NCBI GenBank assembly: GCA_965207915.1
Contig: OZ242304.1
Location: forward strand, 2,356,001 to 2,420,000
Reading direction: 5' to 3'
Source: VXNJ01 sp009840625
GTDB lineage: Bacteria; Chloroflexota; UBA11872; VXNJ01
DNA length: 64,000 nucleotides
Shown: positions 39,832 through 48,468 of the stretch, in pieces
Layout: each line of letters starts with the position of its first letter
How positions within the stretch are numbered: the first letter of the stretch is position 1
Notes under the pieces: model-generated
Told to the model about the DNA's origin: nothing
The model's database searches: none
Seen by the model: the letters and a program-made list of their open reading frames with translations, nothing else
Program-made: the position numbers and the translations under genes

Positions 39832-41088
39832 ATGAACCGCTACCTGTTCGCAAGTCCCGGCCGGATGGCCTGGCGTCTCGGCGGACGCGCCTGGGGATCG
39901 CCCGCCCTGGCGCGGCTTCGTAACCACCCGCGGATAACACTGCTTTGCCTGGGACTGGCGGCCCTGGCCGCCGCCCTGGTGCTGGGCGCGTCCACCGGCA
40001 GGTCCTCCAGCGGGAGCTGCTTTGCCGGAGCCCTGTCCCGGGACCCGATCCACTGCCAGGTGCTCACCTCAGCCTACGACGAGGGCGTTCTGGAAATCGA
40101 GGCCATGTACGAGGGCGCCAATCTGCTCTACATCTTCGTCGCCAACCAGGTATCGGAATGGCCGGCGATCGAGGACTACATCTTCGATAAAGCCAAGCAG
40201 GCGGTGCAGGAGAACCCGGTCCCCTACTGCTACGAGGAGCCGCATCCGGACTGGTGCAACGGCGGAACGCTGGAGATCCCGTACACGAACACCCTGCGCG
40301 GCCCGCTGCTGCCGGGATCGGAGGGATACGCCGACCTGCGCATGATCCCGGGCGGCAAGCAGGCGCTGACCGAGCAGGCCGGCTGGGCCTCGTTCGAGCT
40401 CCTTTGGCCGCGCTCGGACGGACTCGTCGACGCGATCAGCATCGGCGCCTCCGCCGGCGATGGGACCTTCAATCTCTCCGACGTCGACCTGGTGGTTGAC
40501 GGGGAGCCGGACTGTGGTTCGCGGGCAGCCGGTGGGCCGTACCACTCAGGATGCAAATGGTATCGCATCGATCCCACCCTGGGGATAGTCGGCGAATCGG
40601 GAAACGCGACTATCCCTTCAGGAACGAGGTTCTACCAGGTCAAGGCCGAACCCGGCCGCGAGAGCGAGCGGATCGAGGCCGTGAAGGAGGCGTTCCGTCA
40701 GCTGAATCCCAGCTTAGAACCCGGCGTGAACTGGGCCAAAGAGGAATTCGTCCCGGTCAAATACTCGTTCGTGGAGCTATGGCGCTGGGCGGTCCTGCTC
40801 GAGCGCTTCGCCCAATCGCAGAGCAATGACATCGGGGTAAGCAGCGCCCAAGTGTGGGCAAATGTTGGCGCTGATCCTTACGAATCGCATTTCCTGCCCG
40901 CCGCCGGCCTGGCGGAAGCTGGGAAGACATCCCAGATCCGCTCCACTATCCGCATTTGGTCCTTCGACCCCCAGAAAACGATCAAGGCCCTGCCGCAACT
41001 GCTCTCGCAGTTGGGGATACCCGAGGACGCGGTAGGATTTGTCGTGGATGGGAACGAACTGCCCACCGGGCCGGTTGTTCCGCACTAG
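39832..41088 (+). CDS. Membrane-anchored protein of unknown function
   Basis: 418 residues from the ATG at 39832 with ACGAGG upstream; an upstream TTG at 39808 is less likely. A basic N-terminus and one helix (ITLLCLGLAALAAALVLGAS, ~37-56) anchor it, with the rest outside. Cys pairs occur at YCYEEPHPDWC and DCGSRAAGGPYHSGC. No family recognised. It follows the protease by 55 bases on the same strand and probably shares its transcript. Confidence 0.6.
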   Translation: MNRYLFASPGRMAWRLGGRAWGSPALARLRNHPRITLLCLGLAALAAALVLGASTGRSSSGSCFAGALSRDPIHCQVLTSAYDEGVLEIEAMYEGANLLYIFVANQVSEWPAIEDYIFDKAKQAVQENPVPYCYEEPHPDWCNGGTLEIPYTNTLRGPLLPGSEGYADLRMIPGGKQALTEQAGWASFELLWPRSDGLVDAISIGASAGDGTFNLSDVDLVVDGEPDCGSRAAGGPYHSGCKWYRIDPTLGIVGESGNATIPSGTRFYQVKAEPGRESERIEAVKEAFRQLNPSLEPGVNWAKEEFVPVKYSFVELWRWAVLLERFAQSQSNDIGVSSAQVWANVGADPYESHFLPAAGLAEAGKTSQIRSTIRIWSFDPQKTIKALPQLLSQLGIPEDAVGFVVDGNELPTGPVVPH

Positions 41089-41109
41089 TCCGCCCGGGCC
41101 GAGTATCGC

Positions 41110-42009
41110 CTAATTGCCGCGTGTCCCCCGCGCATCGAGTAGTTCGTCGTCGAGAACGATCAGCTCCCGCGCCTGCTCCAGCGACATCCCGGCCTTAAGC
41201 AAGGGATGCGCATTCAGGCGCAGCAGGGCTTCGGTTACAGGGTCGATCGTGGAGCCGAGCTCAAATTCCGGTGCGTTCCGGTGTCTGATCGGCACGATGA
41301 AGTGCAGCAGCACGTGCGCGGTCGCGAAATTGCCGCTGTCGCCCCACTCCAAGAGCCAGACTACGAACTCGCCCCCGAGCACACTTCCACCCCAACCAAA
41401 ATCGGTTGGGACGCAACCGCCGAAGTCCACATAGGCTAAAAGTCCGATCTCCTTGGTGCGCGGGAGCGGGGTACTTCCAGGAAGGCGCACAGGTTGGCCT
41501 CCTCCTCGTCCACGAATACGTATTCAAGGATCATGCAGTGGACAGTATTTATCCACCGCCGCCCGCAGGCCGGGCAGATATTCTTCATCGCCGGTGTGCC
41601 AGATCCGCACCGGCTGATCCCATTTTTGGACCTCCGACCAAGGCATGTCGCTGCAGTTCTCCCGGTTCTCGTCTGGAATTCGCTGGATGCAGCACTCCCA
41701 AAGACTGCGTTCCACGTCGAGGATGCGCTCCGGCGCCGTCACCTGGATCGACCGCCGTGCCAGCTCGCCGAAACGGGCCTCGACCGCAATCCGCGCGCCC
41801 ATGGCGGCTTCAAGATTGGCGCTAAAGGACACCGATCCGTTGCCGTCGGGCAAGGTGATCTCCGACTGCTTGCCGCAACCTGGGAGGATGGCGTCGCCTA
41901 TCCGGCATTCAAGGGAGAGCGAAATGAGCTCCGGGTATGCCCGGGCACCGATGTCGGACAGGCTACCGGCCCAGTCGGTGCCGATCAAGGCATCGTAGCG
42001 TTCGTTCAC
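41110..42009 (-). pseudogene. Decayed paralogue of the DUF192 protein C-terminal half
   Basis: The first segment from GTG 42009 includes APERILDVERSLWECCIQRI, matching APERILGIERFVWECYIDRA in the 923-residue protein; it stops at 41524. The last segment (LLRLNAHPLLKAGMSLEQAR, then ELIVLDDELLDARG) matches that protein's end and is in the same frame as the first. The middle reads sensibly only in another frame (CMILEYVFVDEEEANLCAFL), so two compensating frameshifts near 41550 and 41460 disrupted it. AAGGAGGG precedes the GTG. The HQLIH region is reduced to HVLLHFIV. Confidence 0.6.
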
Positions 42010-42061
42010 GCATACCCTCCTTCGGGTTGATTGCGCGATGGGGGGGACTCTCTACCATTTG

Positions 42062-43315
42062 TCAAGCTGCTGCGGCATCACGTCGGAGCGGCTCCGGCCG
42101 GTAGAAGCTCTGGTTACGGAGCATAGCGCAGGCCACCGCCAGTAGACGATCGGCGACCGACCGCAAGGCTCGGGCGTGCCGGTGACCGCGACGACGCAAG
42201 GAATCATATTTGCGCCGGCTGACCGGATCATGTTGGACCGCCACCCGGGCCCAGTGATACATGGCGTTGGCCAGCCTCCGGTGGACGGCATGGCGACGGG
42301 TAACGATCATGCTCTTGCCCGAGCGTTTGGTTATCGGCGCAACTCCGCATAATGAGCGCAGGGCGCGATAGTCTCTCCTTGCAAGGGGATCGTGCGCCTC
42401 GGTGAGCAGTGTGGCGAGGACCGTCCTTCCTACTCCGGGAAGAGATGAGAGGATGGCCACGTCGCGCTGCCCGCTTCTCTCACCCAAGGCGTCCTCCTGG
42501 CCTCTGGCGATGGCATCGGTCAGAAGGTCGATCTGGGCATTTACTGCAGCCAGTTGGCGCTGGGTGAGCTTCAGGCGTTCGGCGACCAGGGCTATCGTGG
42601 CGACCGCGGCCTGGGTTGTACCCGGCGCCACCGTGATCGCTTCGGATCCCAGCAGGGAGAGCACGCCGGTCGCATCGATGCGGCGGATGCGGTGGCGCTT
42701 CAGCAGGCGGGTTACTCGGCCTCGGCTCAATCCCTGGCCGCTCTCCGGCGTGGGCGCCATCTGCCAGAGATCCAGGATCCAGGGTTCGGCTACGTTGTTG
42801 CTGATTTCCAGGATCTGGGGATAGTACCGCCAGAGCTGTTGACGTATCCGGTTGCCAAGGCGGGTGCGGTCCTTGGTGAGCTCCTCGGCCATGCGCGAGA
42901 GCTCTCTTAGCTCCACGGTCAAGGCGTTTGGTGACGCCAGTTTCCGCAACACCTGCGGATCGGTGCGCAGGGCATCGGCCAGGACCCTGGCGTCACGGCG
43001 GTCATCCTTGGATCCGGCCGGGAAGAAGCGATCGCGGAAGCGATCGAGCTGCTTGGGGTTTATGGCATGGACCCCGAAGCCGCGATCGAGCAGACTCTCT
43101 ACTACCGGGCCGTGAGGTATCTCGATGGAGATGGCGATTTCTTCCGGGCCTGCGCCGGTGCTCGAGATGATCCAGTCGGCCATGTCCGCCAGTCCGGATC
43201 CGCGATGCGGGAAGCTGCGCTGGCCATGCTCGTTGCCGTCAGCGTCGATGACGCAGACCTGATGCTCGGCAATAGCCCAATCGATGCCGACGTACCAGGG
43301 TGTCTGATCCTGCAC
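42062..43315 (-). CDS. IS110-family transposase (intact)
   Basis: 417 residues. The N-terminal RuvC-like DEDD domain has VGIDWAIAEHQVCVID and KDDRRDARVLADALRTD; a coiled-coil linker follows; the C-terminal Tnp_20 domain has SSLPGVGRTVLATLLTEAHD and SLCGVAPITKRSGKSMIV, with the serine used for strand exchange. All parts of the family are present. IS110 recombinases move DNA without inverted repeats and are guided by a bridge RNA from the flanking non-coding end. Two such candidates lie directly upstream. Confidence 0.9.
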   Translation of the reverse strand: MQDQTPWYVGIDWAIAEHQVCVIDADGNEHGQRSFPHRGSGLADMADWIISSTGAGPEEIAISIEIPHGPVVESLLDRGFGVHAINPKQLDRFRDRFFPAGSKDDRRDARVLADALRTDPQVLRKLASPNALTVELRELSRMAEELTKDRTRLGNRIRQQLWRYYPQILEISNNVAEPWILDLWQMAPTPESGQGLSRGRVTRLLKRHRIRRIDATGVLSLLGSEAITVAPGTTQAAVATIALVAERLKLTQRQLAAVNAQIDLLTDAIARGQEDALGERSGQRDVAILSSLPGVGRTVLATLLTEAHDPLARRDYRALRSLCGVAPITKRSGKSMIVTRRHAVHRRLANAMYHWARVAVQHDPVSRRKYDSLRRRGHRHARALRSVADRLLAVACAMLRNQSFYRPEPLRRDAAAA

Positions 43316-43363
43316 GGTCCTTCCTCAATATGTGGTGCGCGATGGGTAAAGGTCATTTCAGGT

Positions 43364-43505
43364 CCGCCACGATGCCTGCCGATCCCTGTACTGGCGTTCT
43401 GCGACGCGAACTCTCCACCGGGCATCCACCGCGGCCAGCCGCACCGGGGCACGGGTCCCCCCCAAGGTGTTCTTTGGGACACAAGGGGCGATTGGTTGCT
43501 CCCGG
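43364..43505 (-). ncRNA. Candidate IS110 bridge RNA (family B, copy 1)
   Basis: A 142-nt segment 48 bases upstream of the transposase, homologous to 43615-43756. Conserved blocks include CCGGGAGCAAC at the 5' end, GCCCCGGTGCGGCTGGCCGC in the middle, GGAGAGTT, and GTACAGGGATCGGCAGGC at the 3' end (transposase sense). Two internal segments differ completely between the copies. Length is equal but the inner segments shift by one base in opposite directions, so no protein frame is conserved. This is the pattern expected of bridge RNAs with different target and donor loops. Confidence 0.55.
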
Positions 43506-43614
43506 CCGCCGACCTCGACATCATCCACACTGAGCAGGACATCGCGCATGCCCGATTGCTCAGTTAGATGAAGCTACTAAAAGGTACAGGGGGGGAGTTG
43601 TCCGGTTCCCAGAC

Positions 43615-43756
43615 CCGCCGTGACGCCTGCCGGTCCCTGTACGGAGCGCTGTCAATGTGCAAACTCTCCACTGGGTGTCCATCGCGGCCAGCCGAACCGG
43701 GGCAAAGGTCGGAGCTAGGTGCTTTGCAAGCGCAGGGCAGGAAGAGTTGCTCCCGG
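43615..43756 (-). ncRNA. Candidate orphan IS110 bridge RNA (family B, copy 2)
   Basis: Second 142-nt copy, 110 bases beyond copy 1. It has CCGGGAGCAAC, CCCCGGTTCGGCTGGCCGCG, GGAGAGTT and GTACAGGGACCGGCAGGC in the same order, but no transposase of its own follows. It may be the remnant of an element of the same family into or next to which the current IS110 inserted. Confidence 0.5.
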
Positions 43757-43819
43757 CTGGCCGGCCTGGCTCCAACCGCGCCGGAGAAGGCCTCGTGCTG
43801 GCCAGGAATCCCCGGGCGG

Positions 43820-44027
43820 TTAAGGGCAGGTCTGAATAAGCTCTCACCCGCCACCCCAATCTACCGGTAGAGATTGACGTATCCGGTCAGGGTTGTTTCA
43901 AATTGGACATGGGATCTGCAGAACCTGGAAACACCCCCGTGGCCGAACGCACCTTCGCCGACATCGCCTTCGAGAACAAGAAACGCAAGACCCGGCGGGA
44001 ACTCTTCCTGGAAAGGTTCTGCGATCT
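43820..44027. repeat. IS5 left-end inverted repeat, copy 2
   Basis: Inverted copy of 34312-34515. It contains the left end of the IS5 element and the first ~40 codons of its transposase, ending where an IS21 fragment begins. Confidence 0.7.
43909..44026 (+). pseudogene. IS5-family transposase N-terminal fragment (copy 2)
   Basis: From the ATG at 43909: MGSAEPGNTPVAERTFADIA, then FENKKRKTRRELFLERF, matching the fragment at 34.3 kb. It is cut at 44026 by an IS21 fragment. The C-terminal part of an IS5 transposase reappears at 44599 on the same strand, so this is one gene interrupted and partly deleted. Confidence 0.65.
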
Positions 44028-44597
44028 GCACGTGGCGCCAGCCTGAGTAGGAGAGCACGAACTCGAACATAAAGATGCGGGAACGGCTGGCCGGCGATGG
44101 TTACCTCCAGCCTGCCACCGCCGCTAAAGCCCACCTGCGCCTCCCGGCCCGGGGGATGGACCTGAGGGGGGGGGAAGACCTCCCGGTCGGGCCCGTTGAG
44201 CGCCCGCCAGTCCCGGATCCGGCGCTGCAGGGTCCGAAGCTGGGAGTCGGGGAACCGGTCTGGGTTCCCGTCCTGCAGCCATTCCAGGATCGTCGGGGTC
44301 TGCAGGACGCGCTCGCGGTCCGAAGCCAGCAGCGGCTCGATCTCCTCCTCCCAGACGCCCGCGAAGAGATCTTCGCGGGTGCGCCAGCGGCGCGGTTTCT
44401 TCCTATCCGACGGGAACTCGCCGGTGCGCCAGCGATGGGCGCTGCGCTTGCTCATGTCCGCCACCGCCGCGGCGGTGGCGAGGGATTTGCCTTGCATGAT
44501 CAGGTTCCTCAGCAATACAACTTGACGGTCGGCGACCAAACGCACTTCTCCCTGCCGGGAAAGCCCGTCTGTTCATATCAATAGACCTGCCAGAGTA
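44027..44597 (-). pseudogene. istA: IS21 fragment with truncated istA, nested in IS5
   Basis: The minus-strand tip TACTCTGGCAGG at 44597 matches the left tip of the complete IS21 (TACTCTGTCCGG). The IstA frame starts near 44545 (MRLVADRQVVLLRNLIMQGK SLATAAAVADMS) and is very similar to the istA at 48469, down to HPPGREAQV; a frameshift near 44090 moves the remainder into FEFVLSYSGWRHVQIAE, which ends at the junction with IS5 near 44027. About one third of istA and all of istB are missing. Confidence 0.75.
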
Positions 44598-44598
44598 G

Positions 44599-45159
44599 TT
44601 GTCGTCGATCACAAGGCTTCCCAAGGACACCATCGTCGACGCCACCTTCATCGACGCGCCCTCCTCCACCAAGAACAAGGAGGGCAAGCGCGATCCCGAG
44701 ATGCACTCGGTCAAGAAAGGCAGCGACTGGCACTTCGGCATGAAGGCCCGCATCGGGATCGACGCGGGAACGGGCATAGTCCACTCCCTCGTCACCACCC
44801 CGGCCAACGTGCACGATCTGAACATGGCCAGGTTCCTGCTCACCGGCAAGGAGAAAGTAGTCTGGGCCGATGCCGGCTACCAGGGGATAGAGGAACGCGA
44901 TCTGGGCACCCCGGACGTGCGGTTCTGCATAGCGATGCGGAAAAGCAAACGGAAGCTGCTGGCCAGGGACTGCCCGCGGGAGAGCGCCGAGAAGCTCAAG
45001 TCGACGGTGAGGGCCAGGATGAGGCATGCCTTCCTCGACTTCAAGCGCTGGTTCAGCTACGACAAGATCCGCTACCGCGGGCTCTACAAGAACACCCAGC
45101 GCCTGCTGCTGGCAGGGCTGTCGAACCTGCTTAGAGCCGAAAAACTGCTGGCGGCATGA
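44599..45159 (+). pseudogene. IS5-family transposase C-terminal part
   Basis: 186 residues of the DDE catalytic domain: KDTIVDATFIDAPSSTKNKE (first Asp), VVWADAGYQGIEERDLG (second Asp) and RYRGLYKNTQRLLLAGLSNL at the end. The region that normally carries the catalytic Glu (VEHPF in relatives) reads ARMRHAF, so that residue is lost. The N-terminal part lies at 43909-44026 with ~150 codons missing between them. Confidence 0.75.
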
Positions 45160-45416
45160 CGGTCCCCGGGATCATTGCGCCCAGAGCGGGTCGTGGGAGG
45201 TCATATATAGTGCCAAATGAATCCGATTACCGTGAATCCGGCGTCAAAAACGGCCGAAATGGCCGCCGGCGCCGGAAACCAGGCACTTATGATATATAAA
45301 CCCCTTGAATTTCATCAGCTATTGATTTGCGATCATGAGATCGTTGCGCGCCCCCCGCAGTTAAATAGCGAGTTACTGGCGAAACAAGTCTGCCAATCGA
45401 GGAAGATGCCCAGTCG

Positions 45417-45827
45417 ATGTTGTGGCGCAGATTACTTTTCGCCATGCTGGGGTTGCTGATTGCAGCCTGTACCGTCTTCGGCTCAGCAACAGACGAACAG
45501 CCCAGCGACACGTCACTACCGCCGAATGGCATGTGCCGTCCCGGTTCGCTTCTGCTACCTGGTGAGAGTTGCACACACACCTTTTCGCGCCTCTCTAGCG
45601 CCGCAACTTCAAACTTAGGCGAGACCCCTTCGTACGAGCGAGTCACCCGCACCTTTCATGTCGATTTTGAAGGTGTTGGACACTATGGCGACAGTCTTTC
45701 CGGATTCCGAATAGACTACGCGTCCGGCTCCGGCGACTATGCCGTTAGGTTCGTCGCCTACGCTACCGAGGAAGGCTCCTTCTACATTGATGTCGTAATG
45801 CCTGCCGAGGTGATGACTTCAACTTAG
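45417..45827 (+). CDS. Predicted lipoprotein of unknown function
   Basis: 136 residues from the ATG at 45417 with GAGGAAG upstream. The N-terminus is a lipoprotein signal (MLWRRLLFAMLGLLIAACTV) with a lipobox LIAAC, so Cys18 would be lipidated. The mature part is a small beta-rich domain with two further Cys and ends FYIDVVMPAEVMTST. No family recognised. The upstream ~250 bases are unusually AT-rich. Confidence 0.55.
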   Translation: MLWRRLLFAMLGLLIAACTVFGSATDEQPSDTSLPPNGMCRPGSLLLPGESCTHTFSRLSSAATSNLGETPSYERVTRTFHVDFEGVGHYGDSLSGFRIDYASGSGDYAVRFVAYATEEGSFYIDVVMPAEVMTST

Positions 45828-46205
45828 TAACCCAGTGGGAGAAATAAGGGATTGAGAACCTTTGGGTTTGCATAGTGGAATGAACTCGTATACAAATAAC
45901 CAACAAGACAGTGATTTCACTCTTCCACGGGAAAAGCCTTCCCTGTGGTCGTGGGCGACGCGGCGCAAATGCATGGTGGTGTGATATCCAGACATTCGAG
46001 CCTCAGAATCATCATTGATGCGCGCGACCTGATCTGGCGGCTGGCTGTTGGTGATCGCCGGCCGTGCGGCCGGCGCACTCAAATCAACTGTTGAGGATCG
46101 GCCGCAGGTAGCCCGGCGGCACCGACAGGATCGTCATGCCGGTGGCGATTTCCGGTTCGCGAACAATTGGAATCTGGCCAACGTGGGCCTTCGGCAGTCC
46201 GGATG
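45828..46205. other. Gene-free stretch
   Basis: No supported reading frame. The composition is lower in GC than the surroundings at 45830-46000. Minor hairpin GGCCGTGCGGCC near 46061-46072. Confidence 0.35.
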
Positions 46206-46316
46206 CTAAGCGCGATCGCTGCGCCGCGCCAGCCAGTCGAACCAGGTCCCGAGCACAAGCGCGATCATGTAATAAATGGCCATCCCGGGGGCCGCGTAGA
46301 GCGATAGCAGGATCAT
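46206..46316 (-). pseudogene. Membrane-protein fragment fused to recombinase relic
   Basis: The frame MILLSLYAAPGMAIYYMIAL VLGTWFDWLARRSDRA codes for one or two membrane helices and ends at 46206. Upstream it continues in frame into SSQGAKSGQFAC, the zinc-ribbon part of a serine recombinase. It is therefore more likely a junction of two gene scraps than a free-standing gene. Confidence 0.35.
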
Positions 46317-46319
46317 CGC

Positions 46320-46537
46320 CAGACAGGCGAACTGGCCGCTCTTGGCGCCCTGGCTGGAGAGAGCCCTGTTGCAGGACTGCAGCGGACCAGTCCGCCGAGC
46401 AAGTACGTGCTTCCCACTCTGCGGGGATGCGTCCTCTTTGCGAGCGCGGTGCGATCACGCGGTGATCGTATGGACCTCTTGACGCGGTTAAACTGGGCCT
46501 TGGAGACGATGACAGGTAACGCCTTCTCTATCCGCAC
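46320..46537 (-). pseudogene. Serine recombinase zinc-ribbon fragment
   Basis: ALPVIVSKAQFNRVKRSIRS, then KRTHPRRVGSTYLLGGLVRC matches the recombinase/zinc-beta-ribbon region of large serine integrases (P-x-IVS-x-E-F, HPRRVGS-YLLSGL-RC). After RC the frame shifts to give ALSSQGAKSGQFAC. The catalytic domain is absent. It points to a former integrated element near here. Confidence 0.5.
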
Positions 46538-46630
46538 CGGGTTCAGTCGTGCAGCTCGGAGGGAAAGGGGGCTATTGAAGGTAACGAAACAACAATCAGC
46601 GTAGCTACGCGCACCTCTGGACCGCGCTCA

Positions 46631-47518
46631 GTGACCTCGAGTAACCACCCCGGCGGAATGGGTCGCGGCTTGATTAGCCTGCAGGGAGGGGCGTGCCGTC
46701 TGCTTGCCACCGCAAGCGCTGCCGTGGCCGTGCTCGCATTTGCTTTCATCCTTGGAACAGGGAGCGCCCGGGCCACCGACGACAACACGCAATTGCAGTT
46801 GGATTGCATCCCGAGCAATCAAGTGGTCGTTTGCAAGCTGATAGTCGACCGCAAGCTCGCCTCCGACGCCGGCGTCACGTTCACCGCCAGCCTGGGCGGC
46901 TCGACGCAGACCGTTACCGCGACCGCGGACACGGACCCGACCTGGCGCACCAGCTACACCTGCGGAAACAGCGATGGCGTCTGCTACCGGTTCATCTTCA
47001 CGCCTGAATCATTCGGCGACGACCTCGAACTTAGCAGTGCCCGCATAGTTGGGGACTATGCCCAGCCCCTCGCCCAAACCACGCAGGACGGTACATACCC
47101 CTGCGCCGACAACCCGGCTTACACCTGCAGCGCGGAAGCTCCCTCCGGCACCGGCGTCGTCGCCGTCCACAACGACGGGGACACCGTCACGTTCGACGAG
47201 GGCAACAATGGAATCGATGAGACCGACGAGGAACGCGAATACGACGCCAGCTCGCCGGCCGGCGACCGGAAAGAGGTCCAAACCAAGAAGGAAGTGACGG
47301 ACTCGGTGACAAACATCCCCGAGGACGACATGGTGGTAATTACGGCCGCCAACGGCACCCAGTCCTCCGGCCAGCAGGAGAACGCCTTCAGTCTCGAACA
47401 GGCGCTCTGGGAGCGGGGCCAGCCCTACACGGTCTGCTTCGACCCGGTCACATACACCGACAGCAACGGTGAGGAAGTCACCGTTCAGGACGACTGCGTG
47501 GTCGTCACCCCGAATTAG
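46631..47518 (+). CDS. Exported protein of unknown function
   Basis: 295 residues from a GTG at 46631; the ATG at 46658 is an alternative. A signal peptide ends near residue 49 (LLATASAAVAVLAFAFILGT, then GSARA). The mature part has several Cys pairs (CIPSNQVVVCKLIV; CADNPAYTC; CFDPVTYTDSNGEE...DDC) and an acidic, low-complexity middle (~180-220). Beta-rich, probably extracellular. No family recognised. Confidence 0.6.
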   Translation: MTSSNHPGGMGRGLISLQGGACRLLATASAAVAVLAFAFILGTGSARATDDNTQLQLDCIPSNQVVVCKLIVDRKLASDAGVTFTASLGGSTQTVTATADTDPTWRTSYTCGNSDGVCYRFIFTPESFGDDLELSSARIVGDYAQPLAQTTQDGTYPCADNPAYTCSAEAPSGTGVVAVHNDGDTVTFDEGNNGIDETDEEREYDASSPAGDRKEVQTKKEVTDSVTNIPEDDMVVITAANGTQSSGQQENAFSLEQALWERGQPYTVCFDPVTYTDSNGEEVTVQDDCVVVTPN

Positions 47519-47589
47519 TTCGCCGTCTCGCTTGCAGATGGGTCGCAAACTCGGCATATCAGCCTTGCGGGCCACGATGATTAAGACCT

Positions 47590-47980
47590 TTGAACTCGTC
47601 CGAGATCACCAGCTTGACCCCGGACATCCCCCTCTCGGCCAATGAACCGAGGAAGTCCTCCCGGAAGGGCTGGTCCTCGCCCTCCCCGACGGCAAAGCCC
47701 AGCACCTCGCGGTACCCGTCGGCGTTCACGCCGATGGCGACCGCCAGCGCCCGCGAGCGCACCTGGTGATTGCAGCGCGCCTTCACGTAAGTCGCGTCCA
47801 GGTACAGGTAGGGGCAGTCGATCCGTCCCAGGTCGCGTTCGCGGAAGGCCTTTACCTGCCCGTCGATGCGTTTGCAGATCCGGGACACCTCCGACTTGGA
47901 GATGCCGTGCTCCGAGCCCAGGGCTTTGACCAGCCTGTCGACCTTGCGGGTGGAGACCCCGTCGATCCAGGCGGTCCAAT
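47590..47980 (-). pseudogene. IS256-family (Mutator) transposase fragment
   Basis: The frame reads WIDGVSTRKVDRLVKALGSE, HGISKSEVSRICKRID, then CPYLYLDATYVKARCNHQVR, with LYLDATYVK carrying the first catalytic Asp, and ends VKLVISDEFKGL with the second. Both ends are truncated; only ~130 of ~400 residues remain. The 5' edge joins an endonuclease fragment at ~47981. Confidence 0.7.
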
Positions 47981-47981
47981 C

Positions 47982-48160
47982 GACCCCTTGGCCAGGACCG
48001 CGGTCTTGGACCGGATCTGCGCCGCGAACGGGACGTGGCAGCAGTACCGGTCCCGGATCCAGTCCGGGATCCGGTTAACTTCCTGCAGACACACGACGTC
48101 GGCGTCCTCGTGTTCGAGCAGCTCCCATGCCGCGCACCGGCCCTCGGTGGCGCGGTTCAT
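47982..48160 (-). pseudogene. N-terminal fragment of an endonuclease/exonuclease/phosphatase family protein
   Basis: From the ATG at 48160: MNRATEGRCAAWELLEHEDA, then DVVCLQEVNRIPDWI. The upstream in-frame WNMNR and the D-x-x-x-LQE motif are the metal-binding start of the EEP (DNase I-like) superfamily. Similarity stops after ~60 residues at the IS256 fragment. Confidence 0.55.
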
Positions 48161-48211
48161 GTTCCAGGGATCACCTTCACCGGCGCTGACCGGCGGCCCG
48201 GCGAGTCAATT

Positions 48212-48394
48212 TAGGACTCCGGCGGTCCCAGCAGGGCCTGGAACTGGTTGTCCTCGAGGTGCTGGTGGAGGGTGCGGTCGCCGGAGAGCACGTAGGGCGG
48301 GAAGACCTCGCCGAGCCGCACCATCTCGGTCTCGATGATCGCCAGCCGCGCCTCGACCCAGCCCGGGATGATCCGCCAGGCTGATCAACGTCAA
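48212..48394 (-). pseudogene. 3' part of a conserved gene split by IS21
   Basis: Read from 48394, the frame gives AWRIIPGWVEARLAIIETEM, then VRLGEVFPPYVLSGDRTLHQ and ends at 48212 with LLGPPES. It begins exactly at the IS21 tip and should continue the protein at 50753-51042 on the other side. Similar small proteins with WVEA-LAIIE segments exist in this lineage to my memory; function unknown. Confidence 0.55.
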
Positions 48395-48468
48395 TTACTC
48401 TGTCCGGTTTTGCGACAACCAATTTGGCCGATTTATTGATATGACCTTCTGGTACTGGAGGTGCCAGA

